A stretch of DNA of 64,000 bases. Source: Sorlinia euscelidii. Its GTDB lineage: Bacteria; Pseudomonadota; Alphaproteobacteria; Acetobacterales; Acetobacteraceae. Below the pieces are notes generated by a model. The model was not told where the DNA came from and searched no databases. It saw only the letters and a list, made by a program, of their open reading frames with translations. The position numbers and the translations under genes were made by a program. The stretch lies in the NCBI RefSeq assembly GCF_036452155.1, contig NZ_JAWJZY010000004.1. The stretch is one strand, 5' to 3'. Of the stretch, positions 44,565 through 53,439 are shown one piece after another. The stretch's first letter is position 1. Each line of letters opens with the position of its first letter.

Positions 44565-45925
44565 ATGGTTTTTCGAAAAATCGGGCGCAGGATTGAACGG
44601 CCTTTACGGCGATTTCTGCCGCGCTCGCTTTTCGGGCGGTCGCTTCTCATCGTGTTTGTGCCCCTTTTTGTGACGCAACTTGTCGCATTCCAGCTTTTTT
44701 ACGGCAATTATCTCAGCCTCGTCTCAAGACGCCTGGCCGACTCCGTTGTCGCTGAACTGGCCATGACGGTGCGGCTGGTGGCGCGCTTCCCGAACGAGCG
44801 TGACTGGATTCTGGACCAGGCGCGTCGGGAGCAGCAACTTGTCGTCACTTACGGTGATATGTCCGACGCCAAAATCCAGCGCACGCGCAACGTTTTAGGC
44901 CCGATGTACGACGACCTGCAGGATGCTGTCAGACGCGTCTTTCACACATCTTGCCGTATTGATTGGCACGCGACGTCGGATAATGTGCGGTTCGAGTTGC
45001 CGTATCGAGGCGGGCTGCTAAGTGTTGAAGTGCCGCGAAAAAGACTGGTGACGGGACCGGTGTGGTTTTTCCTCGCCTGGGCGGGCGGGAGCGCGACCAT
45101 TCTTTTCGGCATTGCGGGGCTTTTTATCCGCAATCAGGTCCGCGTCATACGCGGGATTTCCCATGCTGCGGAGCAGTTCGGTATCGGGCGCGATGATGGG
45201 CCGATCCATCCGCGTGGCGCGCGGGAAGTGCGCAAGGCGGCGGTGGCTTTCAACCGGATGCAGGCGCGCGTCAACCGGTTTGTTGAGCAGCGAACGATCG
45301 TCCTTGCCGGCGTCTCTCATGATCTGCGCACACCGCTGACTCGCCTGCGTCTGTCACTTGCGATGATCCCGAATGCCGGCGTAATCGAAGCCGAGGCACT
45401 TCGGCCCGACATTGCCGATATGGTGTCCGACATTGCGGAGATGGAGGCGCTGGTGAACAGCTACCTGACTTTCGCGCGCGGGGAGGGGGCGGAAGCGCCG
45501 GTTGAGACGGATCTCAGTGCCTTGCTCCGTCGGATTGCCGCGGATACGGAACGTGCCGGCGGGCGCATCACCCATATTGATATCCCGGACGGCATTTCTG
45601 CCGTCGTGCGACCGGATGCGCTGCGGCGCGCGCTCGCCAATATCGTTGAGAATGCGCGCACTCACGGGGGCAACATATCCATAACCCTCAATCGCCGTGA
45701 GACAGAAATCTTTATCTGCATTGATGATGACGGCGAGGGCATTCCCCGCATTTGCGGGAGGAGGTTTTTCAGCTTTTCTCACGCAATCGCGCGACGGTCA
45801 GCGGGAGTGGCCTGGGGCTGACCATAGCGCGCGATATCATGCGCGCCCATGGGGGCGAGATCACGCTTCTCGATAGCCCGCGGGGCGGGTTGCGTGTCCT
45901 GGTGCGTCTGCCGACGCCTGATTAA
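44565..45925 (+). pseudogene. EnvZ-like sensor histidine kinase, frame broken near its 3' end
   Basis: The partner kinase of the upstream response regulator. It has two membrane segments (about residues 22-50 and 165-190) flanking a periplasmic domain of about 115 residues. A HAMP segment, the phospho-acceptor box LAGVSHDLRTPLTRLRL and the N-box VENARTHGGN follow. The literal frame stops early at 45821. Adding one C to the CCCC at 45744-45747 turns the end into GIPPHLREEVFQLFSRNRATVSGSGLGLTIARDI and onward to PTPD, restoring the G1/G2 ATP-lid motifs and a stop at 45923-45925 (about 453 residues). The signal sensed is unknown. Confidence 0.88.
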
Positions 45926-45960
45926 GGCGGCCTCAAACCCCGTGCCTAACGCGCAAGATC

Positions 45961-46539
45961 TTACGGGATCGAGTTACCTGTCCCGCCATTACCAGTTCCG
46001 ATGGCGCCACCCCCAAGCGGGCCCTGGCTGCCGCCGAACTGGTTATTCATGTTTCCAAGCGGGTTGTAGCGGCCCACATTGCCCAGCAATTGCTGGAAGA
46101 TATTGACCTTCGTCCCTGGTGCCGGCGTCGCGCCCGGCGCCATGCCGACATTATACCGGTCGCCGGAATCATATTGCGACACATTGCGCAGGACGCCGCC
46201 ATGGTCAAACGCCAGCACCGTTACATCCTGTTTGCGGATTTTAGGATAGCTCAGCGGCTGTTGATGTGTGACGAGCGAAATGTAGATCCACTTATTATCG
46301 TCAAAAGTGGATGTCGTCGTCGGAGAGCCGATCAATTGCCGCACGTCATCCTTCGTGCTGGTGCCGGGGACGAGGAGTTTGAAATCGGATTTCTCAACCA
46401 GCGTGCCGCGATTTTGCGGAATCGGCCCGAAGACGGAACAACCAGCCAGTAAGGGTACGGATAGCGCCAAAGTGGCGGCGGCATAACGCAGGGAAAAAGC
46501 CGGACCCCTGGATGTGTGGACAAGTTTCACGCGTGTCAT
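45961..46539 (-). CDS. bamE: Outer membrane assembly lipoprotein BamE (SmpA/OmlA)
   Basis: BamE is a small lipoprotein stabilising the BAM complex; its partner BamD is also in this window. The 192-residue product has a signal peptide with lipobox LLAGC (Cys34). The SmpA/OmlA fold follows: VPGTSTKDDVRQLIGSPTTTSTFDDNKWIYIS, then QDVTVLAFDHGGVLRNV. About 75 additional C-terminal residues rich in Gly, Asn and Pro (GNMNNQFGGSQGPLGGG) are not part of the fold and are probably disordered. It is divergent from yceD, with a perfect 18-bp palindrome between the two. Confidence 0.9.
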   Translation of the reverse strand: MTRVKLVHTSRGPAFSLRYAAATLALSVPLLAGCSVFGPIPQNRGTLVEKSDFKLLVPGTSTKDDVRQLIGSPTTTSTFDDNKWIYISLVTHQQPLSYPKIRKQDVTVLAFDHGGVLRNVSQYDSGDRYNVGMAPGATPAPGTKVNIFQQLLGNVGRYNPLGNMNNQFGGSQGPLGGGAIGTGNGGTGNSIP

Positions 46540-46630
46540 CAGCCGCAGATTCCCGCTTTCATTTGAGCTCCGTCATGTTATATCATCTGCCGATATCATA
46601 ACAAGATGCCGTGCGGGCCTGACAGAGTGC

Positions 46631-46648
46631 GTGACACTATAGTGTCAC
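46631..46648. promoter_or_regulatory. 18-bp perfect palindrome, candidate operator
   Basis: GTGACACTATAGTGTCAC reads the same on both strands. It sits in the 176-base divergent gap between bamE and yceD-rpmF-plsX-fabH, 68 bases before the yceD start and 92 bases before bamE. A TATAGT -10-like hexamer lies at its centre on each strand. The symmetry suggests a dimeric repressor site controlling one or both units; the protein is unknown. Confidence 0.6.
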
Positions 46649-46715
46649 CTGTCGGCGCAGCGCAATCTTCAAACGGTGCTGATGGCGCACAACTTTTCAT
46701 TTAAGGACATGCCGC

Positions 46716-47261
46716 GTGGAGCTTCCTTCTGAGCTGGATTGCCGTGTGGCGCTTCACGGCCGAAACGGGGCGGAACGTCGCGTTAAGGTGGAAGCTAACC
46801 ATGAGGAATGTGAGCGCATCGCTGAACGCCTTATGATCCCCGCCGTCAAGATGCTGACATGCACTTATAAAGTGATGCCTTTGCATGACCATTCGGTCAT
46901 TTGCGACGGGTGGCTTGACGCGCAGGTTGTGCTGGCCTGTTGTGTCTCCGGCGAGCAGTTCGAGGATGTCGTGTCAGAGGCGTTTCGTGTCCGTTTCGTG
47001 ACGGAAGCGCGTGAAAGCCCGCAGGATTTTCTTGACCCGGACCTGCCGGATGAAATCATTTTTGACGGACAGGTCGTTGATCTCGGCGCGCTGACGATTG
47101 AGCAACTGGCCCTGGCATTGCCGCCTTTTCCGCGCAAGCCTGACCTTCCGGAGGTCGATGCGGCCGAGGATCCCGCCACGTCGGATGACGATATGCCGAC
47201 GACCCGCCCCTTCGCGCATCTCGCACATTTAATGAGTAAGAAGTCCCGCAAGGGCGATTGA
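46716..47261 (+). CDS. yceD: YceD/DUF177 family protein
   Basis: YceD proteins are found next to rpmF across bacteria and are linked to 23S rRNA/ribosome assembly, though the exact role is unsettled. The 181-residue product carries the family's CVSGEQF-type motif (LACCVSGEQFEDVVSEAFRVRFV, about residues 70-92) and the DLGALTIEQLALALPPFPRKP segment. The start is GTG 46716 with AAGGA eight bases upstream. It is followed by rpmF, plsX and fabH on the same strand, the classical arrangement. A 289-base gap before rpmF contains no gene. Confidence 0.88.
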   Translation: MELPSELDCRVALHGRNGAERRVKVEANHEECERIAERLMIPAVKMLTCTYKVMPLHDHSVICDGWLDAQVVLACCVSGEQFEDVVSEAFRVRFVTEARESPQDFLDPDLPDEIIFDGQVVDLGALTIEQLALALPPFPRKPDLPEVDAAEDPATSDDDMPTTRPFAHLAHLMSKKSRKGD

Positions 47262-47550
47262 GGTACGTCTCAGGCGCGAACACGCACGGATATTGTGCCG
47301 GTCAGGCGCTGACCCCATATAAACTGTGACGCCCGGCCTTTGACGCGCCTTATTGTCAGCATGTCCCGCCTCAGAAGGTGGGTGAGTCAGGCCCCGTGCG
47401 AGAGGTGCGGCGGATCAGGCGACGAGACGCTTGCGAGTTTTAAACGTGTCTGCTAGAGGATGCGCGCCTTATTACATTGAATCGTATCGCTCTGCATCAC
47501 AGTCGCTCGACGTCTGGGACGGGCGACTTACTGGAAAGAGACCTTTTACC

Positions 47551-47754
47551 ATGGCCGTTCCGAAAAGAAAAACCTCGCCATCCCGTCGCGGTATGCGCCG
47601 GAGCCATCACGCCCTGACGATTCAGGCGAGCGCAGAATGCGCCAATTGTGGTGAACTGAAGCGCCCGCATCACGTCTGCTCTCATTGTGGACATTATGAC
47701 GGACGTGAGGTGGTTGCCGCCGGCAAGACCCTGAAGACAACCGTCCGCGCCTGA
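47551..47754 (+). CDS. rpmF: 50S ribosomal protein L32
   Basis: L32 is a small 50S protein. The 67-residue product shows MAVPKRKTSPSRRGMRRSHHAL and a four-cysteine zinc-ribbon-like CANCGELKRPHHVCSHCGHYDGREV, so this is the zinc-binding (C+) form. The frame is open 40 codons upstream, but the ATG at 47551 is the family start. It lies between yceD and plsX, the conserved context that ties ribosome and lipid synthesis. Confidence 0.97.
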   Translation: MAVPKRKTSPSRRGMRRSHHALTIQASAECANCGELKRPHHVCSHCGHYDGREVVAAGKTLKTTVRA

Positions 47755-47817
47755 TCCTGCGGCGGCTCGGCATGCCTTTGGCGGCTGAAGAGGACGGGTT
47801 GATGCGTGAGGCTCGCA

Positions 47818-48906
47818 ATGATTGACAACGTCGTGGCGCCTGATCAGGCAGCTTCGTTCAGCCTCGCGATTGACGCGATGGGCGGGGATGACGCGCCTGA
47901 GATTGTCGTTGCCGGGTTAGATCTGGCCGCTGACCGCCATCCGGGCGCACGCTTCCTCCTTTTCGGTGATGAGGCCCGGCTGACGCCCCTCCTCGCGCGC
48001 TACAAAAAAGCGGCGCAGATCGCACAGATCGCCCACACGACGGAAGCGATCACGATGGAGATGCGGCCGACATCGGCCCTGCGCCTTCGGGACTCCTCCT
48101 TGAGAATGGCCATCACGGCGGTGGCGGATGGTCGGGCACGCGGTGTTGTCTCCGCAGGGAATAGCGGCGCCCTGCTCGCATTGGCTAAAATCCTCCTCAA
48201 AACCCTGCCGGGCATTTCCCGCCCCGCCATGGCGGCCGTCAATCCCTCCGCCCGGGGTGATGTCGTCATGCTGGATCTCGGGGCGAATATTTCCTGTGAT
48301 GCGCGCAATCTCGTTGAATTCGCGGTCATGGGTGAAGCATTTTCCCAGGCTGTCCTCGGCCTGCCGGCCCCCCGCATCGGCCTGCTTAATGTCGGGGTTG
48401 AAGAGCTGAAAGGCGATGAGCGCCTGCGATGCGCTGCCGATGCCTTACGCGCCTCCCCGCTCAGTGCGCAATTTCTCGGTTTTGTTGAAGGGCACGACAT
48501 CACGGCGGGGACGGCGGACGTCGTCGTTACGGACGGGTTCACCGGCAATATCGCCCTCAAAACGGGTGAGGGGGCGCTTAAGCTCGCGGCCCAGCTTCTG
48601 CAGCAGATTTTCAAAACGAATCTGCTGACGAAAATCGGCTATATTCTCGTGCGTCCCGGGCTGCGTCGAATGCGGGAATGGATTGACCCCCGCCAATATA
48701 ATGGTGCCGTTTTCGTGGGGTTGAACGGCATTGTCGTCAAATCCCATGGTGGTGCCGACGCGGAGGGGTTCGCCTCCGCGATTGATGTTGCGATGGATGC
48801 TGTCGATAATGAGGTTAATAAAAAGATCCGCTCCCGGCTGAAGCAGATTCAGTTCCTGCAGGAAGCCCCGGACACATATGAGAGCGGCGCCCCCACCCCA
48901 GATTGA
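47818..48906 (+). CDS. plsX: Phosphate acyltransferase PlsX
   Basis: PlsX makes acyl-phosphate from acyl-ACP, the first committed step of phospholipid synthesis with PlsY. The 362-residue product has SLAIDAMGGDDAPEIVVAG at the start, VSAGNSGALLALAKILLKTLPGI, MLDLGANISCDARNLVEFAVMGE, GLLNVGVEELKGDE and FTGNIALKTGEGALKL, all family landmarks. The ATG at 47818 with GAGG six bases upstream is preferred over a GTG four codons earlier. fabH follows 92 bases later. Confidence 0.97.
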   Translation: MIDNVVAPDQAASFSLAIDAMGGDDAPEIVVAGLDLAADRHPGARFLLFGDEARLTPLLARYKKAAQIAQIAHTTEAITMEMRPTSALRLRDSSLRMAITAVADGRARGVVSAGNSGALLALAKILLKTLPGISRPAMAAVNPSARGDVVMLDLGANISCDARNLVEFAVMGEAFSQAVLGLPAPRIGLLNVGVEELKGDERLRCAADALRASPLSAQFLGFVEGHDITAGTADVVVTDGFTGNIALKTGEGALKLAAQLLQQIFKTNLLTKIGYILVRPGLRRMREWIDPRQYNGAVFVGLNGIVVKSHGGADAEGFASAIDVAMDAVDNEVNKKIRSRLKQIQFLQEAPDTYESGAPTPD

Positions 48907-48998
48907 ACATTCTGAATAACGCCTGATTTGCACTAAACTGTACTTTGCCGGGCCGATCCGACACGGTAGAGTGGCGTGCAAAAAAAAAGGAAGTCTTT

Positions 48999-49954
48999 AT
49001 GCCTGTCCGCTCTAAACTGATCGGGTTCGGGGGTATCTCCCTGACAAAATCGTCACGAATGCGGACCTCTCAACGCGGGTCGATACGTCGGACGAGTGGA
49101 TTCGCACCCGCACCGGCATCGCGCAACGTCACATTGCCGGGCCGGACGATTCGGCGGCGAGTATGGGGGAAGCCGCCGCACGGGCCGCACTTGATTATGC
49201 GGGTGTCGATGTGGAGACGGTGGACGCCATCATCGTCGCCACCGCCACGCCGGACCAGCCTTTCCCCGCCGTTGCGACGCGCATTCAGGGTGCGCTCGGC
49301 CTTAAACGTGGTTTTGCCTTCGATATCAGCGCCGCGTGTTCCGGCTTTATTTACGCGCTGGCCGTTGCCGATTCTTTCATTCAGACTAAGCAGGCGCGCC
49401 GCGTGCTGGTGATTGGCAGTGAGGTTTATTCCCGGATTCTCGATTGGTCCGATCGCACCACATGTGTGCTCTTCGGCGATGGGGCAGGGGCTGTGCTGCT
49501 TGATGTCGCTGAACCGGAGTCGGAAAGTGCCATTCTGTCGACTCATCTGCATAGTGACGGTGCCCATGCTGATATTCTCTATGTGGAACGTGAGGGGCAG
49601 GATGGCCCGTCCCTACGTATGAACGGCCGGGAGGTCTTTCGACACGCCGTGACAAAGCTCGCAGAGGTTGTGGATGAGGCCCTGAATGCACATGGCATGA
49701 CGGGCAAGGACGTGCAGTGGCTCGTCCCACATCAGGCCAATCTGCGCATCATTGACGGCGTCGCTAAAAAGCTCGCTCTGCCTCAGGAACGCGTCATTGT
49801 GACGGTTGACCGCCATGCCAACACCTCCGCCGCCTCTATCCCCCTGGCGCTCAACGAAGCTGTGCGCGACGGACGTGTAAAAAAGGGTGAAATTGTGTTG
49901 TTGGAGGCGCTTGGAGGCGGACTTACCTGGGGCGCCGCGCTTCTGAGACTGTAA
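48999..49954 (+). pseudogene. fabH: 3-oxoacyl-ACP synthase III FabH, frame broken near its 5' end
   Basis: FabH condenses acetyl-CoA with malonyl-ACP to start fatty-acid synthesis. The ATG at 48999 (AAGGAAG upstream) encodes MPVRSKLIGFGG, then the frame fails. Adding one G to the five-G run at 49029-49033 gives GGYLPDKIVTNADLSTRVDTSDEW in sections, the consensus FabH N-terminus, and links to the long open part. That part has the catalytic Cys in ISAACSGFIYAL, His in VPHQANLRI and Asn in DRHANTSAASIPLAL, ending at 49954 (about 318 residues). fabH is usually essential and lies in its normal place, so a base-call error is likely. Confidence 0.93.
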
Positions 49955-50015
49955 CAGTTACTGTTTTATTGACGTTAATATTTGACGCAGAAAATTACCG
50001 TGGTAGCTTGTGCAC

Positions 50016-50339
50016 ATGTCTACAATCACACGCGCTCATCTGGTCGATTTACTTCACACCCGTATAGGTTTGTCGCGGCAAGACAACTCTGACGTGCTTG
50101 AAAGCGTATTAGAGAATATCGCAGCAAGCCTCGAGTCCGGCGAAACCGTGAAATTAAGCGGTTTCGGGACGTTTGCCGTCCGCAAAAAGGGGCGTCGCAT
50201 TGGTCGCAACCCCAAGACGGGGGAAGAGGTGGCCATACAACCTAGGAGTGTCCTGATTTTCAGGCCAAGCCAGATGTTGAAGTCAGCCCTCCGCGCGGCC
50301 CCTATCAAGGAAAAGAGAGTCGTCGAGGAGGTCACGTAA
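50016..50339 (+). CDS. ihfA: Integration host factor subunit alpha
   Basis: The partner of the ihfB product at 37.3 kb. The 107-residue protein shows TITRAHLVDLLHTRIGLSRQDNSDVLESVLENI at the start, GETVKLSGFGTFAVRKKGRRIGRNPKTGEEV in the arm region and VLIFRPSQMLK near the end. The ATG at 50016 is preferred over a GTG two codons earlier; the ribosome site is weak. It lies 61 bases after fabH and one base before a MerR gene, a conserved alphaproteobacterial order. TTGACG and TAGCTT upstream could form a weak promoter. Confidence 0.94.
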   Translation: MSTITRAHLVDLLHTRIGLSRQDNSDVLESVLENIAASLESGETVKLSGFGTFAVRKKGRRIGRNPKTGEEVAIQPRSVLIFRPSQMLKSALRAAPIKEKRVVEEVT

Positions 50340-50340
50340 A

Positions 50341-51066
50341 ATGGTCGATGGAAGGCCTGTTCCCGATTCTCAAGATGAGGCATTCGGCGCGAACTCAGCC
50401 AAGAGATACGGCAAGAAAGCGCCTGACGCCTATCGCACGATAAGCGAAGTCGCCGACCTTCTCCACGTCCCTCAACATGTGCTGCGATTCTGGGAAACGC
50501 GGTTTGATGAGGTCGCGCCGCTTAAAAGTGGTGGTGGCCGTCGTTATTACAGCCCGGATCAGATCGACCTGCTTCGCCGGATTTCGGAGCTTCTCTATGT
50601 TGAGGGTTACACGATCAAAGGTGTGCAACGGGTTCTGAAAGGCCATGGCGAGGTCCCGACGCCTGAAGCGGCATTCAGAACGTCGGACTACGTTCCCGCA
50701 GTTGGTTTCGCTGAGGATAGTGCGACGCCCTTCATTTACCAGTCGGGCAGCACGCAGAACTTCCAGGACGGTATCAGCGCGGCGGCCCGGTCTAAAACGC
50801 TTGAAGATGTATCGCGGGGCCATACGGGTCGGACTCAAATCGAGCCTGGCAATACGCCCTGCCTGCGCAATGGCTCAGAACCGAAAATCACATCGGGCTC
50901 TGCTGAGACCCGCCCAGATCGTAAGGCTGATGAGGCCGCGAGTGGGGAGCAGATGGATTCGGCGCGCTACACACGATTGATGGATAAGCAGGCGCAATTA
51001 ATTGAGCTCCTGCGTGACGTGCGGGTTGAGTTGCTGGCGTTGCGTAAAAACCTCCCCTTACCTTAG
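50341..51066 (+). CDS. MerR family transcriptional regulator
   Basis: The 241-residue product has a MerR-type N-terminal winged helix (about residues 28-100): YRTISEVADLLHVPQHVLRFWETRF, SGGGRRYYSPDQIDLLRRISELLYVEGYTIKGVQRVL. The C-terminal half is low-complexity and polar, ending in a short coiled coil (KQAQLIELLRDVRVELLALRKNL). There are no metal-binding cysteines of the classical MerR kind. It starts one base after ihfA and is conserved at this place in many alphaproteobacteria, but its role is not established. Confidence 0.88.
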   Translation: MVDGRPVPDSQDEAFGANSAKRYGKKAPDAYRTISEVADLLHVPQHVLRFWETRFDEVAPLKSGGGRRYYSPDQIDLLRRISELLYVEGYTIKGVQRVLKGHGEVPTPEAAFRTSDYVPAVGFAEDSATPFIYQSGSTQNFQDGISAAARSKTLEDVSRGHTGRTQIEPGNTPCLRNGSEPKITSGSAETRPDRKADEAASGEQMDSARYTRLMDKQAQLIELLRDVRVELLALRKNLPLP

Positions 51067-51134
51067 AAAATCCCTCAAAGGCGCTTGCAGGCGGGGCCGC
51101 CCCCTGCTAAATGCGCAGGGGTCCAAACGACGGA

Positions 51135-51208
51135 CGGGCAGTAGCGCAGCCTGGTAGCGCATCAGTCTGGGGGACTGGGGGTCGTGGGTTCGAATCCCGC
51201 CTGCCCGA
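51135..51208 (+). tRNA. tRNA-Pro (anticodon GGG)
   Basis: Acceptor arms CGGGCAG and CTGCCCG pair. The D arm AGCGCAGCCTGGTAGCGC is typical of tRNA-Pro. The anticodon stem TCAGT/ACTGG encloses loop CTGGGGG, giving anticodon GGG (codon CCC). The T arm GTGGG-TTCGAAT-CCCGC is standard. CCA is not encoded (the genome continues with TA). The length is 74 nt including the discriminator. Confidence 0.95.
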
Positions 51209-51231
51209 TATCTCCGTCCGCGTTTGGTCTT

Positions 51232-52482
51232 TCACGAAGCCATCTCATTTTTCCGGCGCGGTGCGCTCACCGTTTCCGTATTGCTCCACATCCTCCATAG
51301 CATATGCAATGCCGCCATGATGGCTGGCCCGAGGAAGAGCCCAAGCAACCCCCAACTTTCCACACCGCCGAGTATGCCGAGAAGCACCCAGAGGAATGGC
51401 ATCCTGATCGTCCCACCGATAATGACGGGACGGACGAAGTGGTCGGCGATGAAGATAACGAGGCAGCCAATGGCAATAATCAGACATGCCGCGACCATTT
51501 TGCCTTGGATCAGCACCAGAAGCGCCGCGACCATCACCGTCGGCAGGGCGAGAAACGGGATCATCGCCGCCACACCCGTGAGAAAGGAAAAGAGAATCGG
51601 CTGCGGCGTGCCGGCAAAAGCATAAACGACACCCATCACAAAACCCTCTCCCAGCCCGACGAAAACAAGACCGGCAATGGTGCCATGAATCGAGAAAATA
51701 ATCTGACGCGCGATGATTTCCCCGCGTTGCCCGAATGTCCTCTCCGAAACGGTGATGAGCCGCGCAATAATGCTTGCGCCATCCCGGAGGAGGAAGAACA
51801 GCGTTAAAATGGAAAAGAGAAAGAGGGTCGAACGTCGCAGGATGAGGGAGGTGACCTGTTTCGTTACCGCGACGCGATGCCCGCCTGTATCAAGAGAATG
51901 GAAAATCTGGTTCAGTTGCTGCGGGTCCGCGAGATATTTCTCCCAGGCATTGGCAATAGTCGTCTGAAGAAAAGGGAGGTCTCCCAGCCATGGCGGGGCG
52001 GGAACACCCTCATGCCGGACCGAATCCAGCCAATGCAAAGCCCCCTGCGCCTCTTCTGCTGTCTTCACGGCCAGATAGCTCATCGGGATGAGGAAGATCA
52101 GCGCGACAAAAAGCGTGAACAAGGCGGGTATCCAGTTGGAATGTCCCCATCTCTGCTCTGCATGACGGTAAAGCGGCCAGCAGGCGATGGCGAAGACACA
52201 ACCCCAAAGCAATGCCGGCAGGAAGGATTGAAGGGTGTAAAGGGCGAGAAGCACAAAAAACACGCCGAGCAGCGCCCGGGCACGCCGCTGTGCGGGGCTG
52301 CTCATTTCCTCAGGCGGCGGCGGGGCGGTCTCCGCGGCGCGGCGGCGGGATGGCTTGCCGGGTCTTTGTGCTGAACTTGGGGGGTGATCGACGCCGGTTT
52401 TCATGTCCGTCCTGACTGCTTCCCGCTTTTCCGCGGAGGGGAGAGGGTCGTCAAACGGCAAGACACTGCGCCGAATTGACAT
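51232..52482 (-). CDS. AI-2E family transporter (PerM/YdiK-type permease)
   Basis: The product has about eight membrane segments in the AI-2E exporter-family pattern. These are LLGVFFVLLALYTLQSFLPALLWGCVFAIACWP near residue 75-107, then LFLFSILTLFFLLRDG and IIFSIHGTIAGLVFVGLGEGFVMGVVYAFAG. The conserved C-terminal block FSFLTGVAAMIPFLALP, HFVRPVIIGG, GLLGLFLGPAIMA follows. An N-terminal cytoplasmic part of about 70 residues rich in Pro, Arg and Ser precedes it. The start at ATG 52482 (416 residues) is likeliest, with an alternative Met 26 codons later. The true substrate of this broad family is usually not autoinducer-2 and cannot be told here. Confidence 0.88.
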   Translation of the reverse strand: MSIRRSVLPFDDPLPSAEKREAVRTDMKTGVDHPPSSAQRPGKPSRRRAAETAPPPPEEMSSPAQRRARALLGVFFVLLALYTLQSFLPALLWGCVFAIACWPLYRHAEQRWGHSNWIPALFTLFVALIFLIPMSYLAVKTAEEAQGALHWLDSVRHEGVPAPPWLGDLPFLQTTIANAWEKYLADPQQLNQIFHSLDTGGHRVAVTKQVTSLILRRSTLFLFSILTLFFLLRDGASIIARLITVSERTFGQRGEIIARQIIFSIHGTIAGLVFVGLGEGFVMGVVYAFAGTPQPILFSFLTGVAAMIPFLALPTVMVAALLVLIQGKMVAACLIIAIGCLVIFIADHFVRPVIIGGTIRMPFLWVLLGILGGVESWGLLGLFLGPAIMAALHMLWRMWSNTETVSAPRRKNEMAS

Positions 52483-52569
52483 AAATCTTTTATAGCAAAA
52501 ACAAGGGCGCACCGCTGCGTCTTTTCAGAGCGCCAGAGGTTGTTTTCAGATCTGACGCGCGGCATCGCT

Positions 52570-53439
52570 TTACGGGGTGACAGGCTCAAGTTTGATGTCC
52601 TGATAAAGGACAGCGCCGATCTCTCGCGCTTCATGGGGGGTGAAGAGGCCATGACGTATAAAGAAGTCGATGAGCACAAGATTGACATTAAATTTGAATT
52701 TGTCAGTGTCCCGAACAAGGTCCAGAACGGTCTTCAGCTTCATCAGTTCAAACCGCGTCACCTCTCCATCCACGGGGCGGGGCGTGAAATCCTCCGGCAG
52801 GAACAGGTCATAGCAATAAAGCGTGTCGCGCCGTAAACCTTCAGGCCGATTCTGGACGTAATTCAAGAGACCGACCTGCTGTGCCTGATGACTTAATGAG
52901 GCCGGGATGCCCGCCTCCTCGGCCGCTTCCTTGATCATTGTATCGAAAGGCGACAGCCCTGCGGGCACGCCACCTGCAGCGAGGTGATCCAGCTTGCCTG
53001 GGTCGAGGCGTTTATCCGCTGCACGATGTCCGACCCAAAGGAGGCACTGATTGTCGCGCATGACGATGCCATTCATATGCACGCCGCGCGCGGCCATCCC
53101 GAGAAGCGGCAGCGCGCCACGATCAATCTGTCCGAGCACATGCCCATCCAGCGTGAACACGTCAAAAAGCTCGTTGAAACAACGGAATAATTGTTTCTGC
53201 GACAGAATCTCGCCAATTTCGGTCAGGCGATGATGTCCGGCAATATGCACGCCTTTCTGAAGCGTCGCGTGACCGGCTTCCTGCGGGATGTGCATGGCGA
53301 TCTCGGCAGCGACCCAGCCGATCATATGGCCGTGATAAAAGAGCGGTTGCCGTGTCGTGCGAAGAGAGGAGGGGCGTAAAACGCTTATTTTTTCCAAAAA
53401 AAGGGCCGTCTTAGTGCCCTTCGCCTTAACGCATTCCAT
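52570..53439 (-). CDS. Nudix hydrolase with N-terminal DUF4743 domain
   Basis: The C-terminal half (about residues 125-265) is a Nudix domain of the Tnr3/NUDT20-like type: VHMNGIVMRDNQCLLWVGHRAADKRLDPGKLDHLAAGGVPAG, then DTMIKEAAEEAGIP as the (slightly degenerate) Nudix box, and RRDTLYCYDLFLPEDF. The N-terminal half matches DUF4743 in layout (QPLFYHGHMIGWVAAEIA). Yeast relatives hydrolyse oxidised thiamine diphosphates, so a role in cofactor sanitation is possible but not shown. The start is uncertain; this ATG has AAGGA 11 bases upstream, and another ATG lies 4 codons earlier. It precedes the permease gene by 87 bases. Confidence 0.85.
   Translation of the reverse strand: MECVKAKGTKTALFLEKISVLRPSSLRTTRQPLFYHGHMIGWVAAEIAMHIPQEAGHATLQKGVHIAGHHRLTEIGEILSQKQLFRCFNELFDVFTLDGHVLGQIDRGALPLLGMAARGVHMNGIVMRDNQCLLWVGHRAADKRLDPGKLDHLAAGGVPAGLSPFDTMIKEAAEEAGIPASLSHQAQQVGLLNYVQNRPEGLRRDTLYCYDLFLPEDFTPRPVDGEVTRFELMKLKTVLDLVRDTDKFKFNVNLVLIDFFIRHGLFTPHEAREIGAVLYQDIKLEPVTP

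Noticed and set aside
37336..50339. ihfA and ihfB read as HU genes
   Set aside because: N- and C-terminal signatures and the conserved neighbours (fabH and merR for ihfA) fit IHF subunits better than HU.
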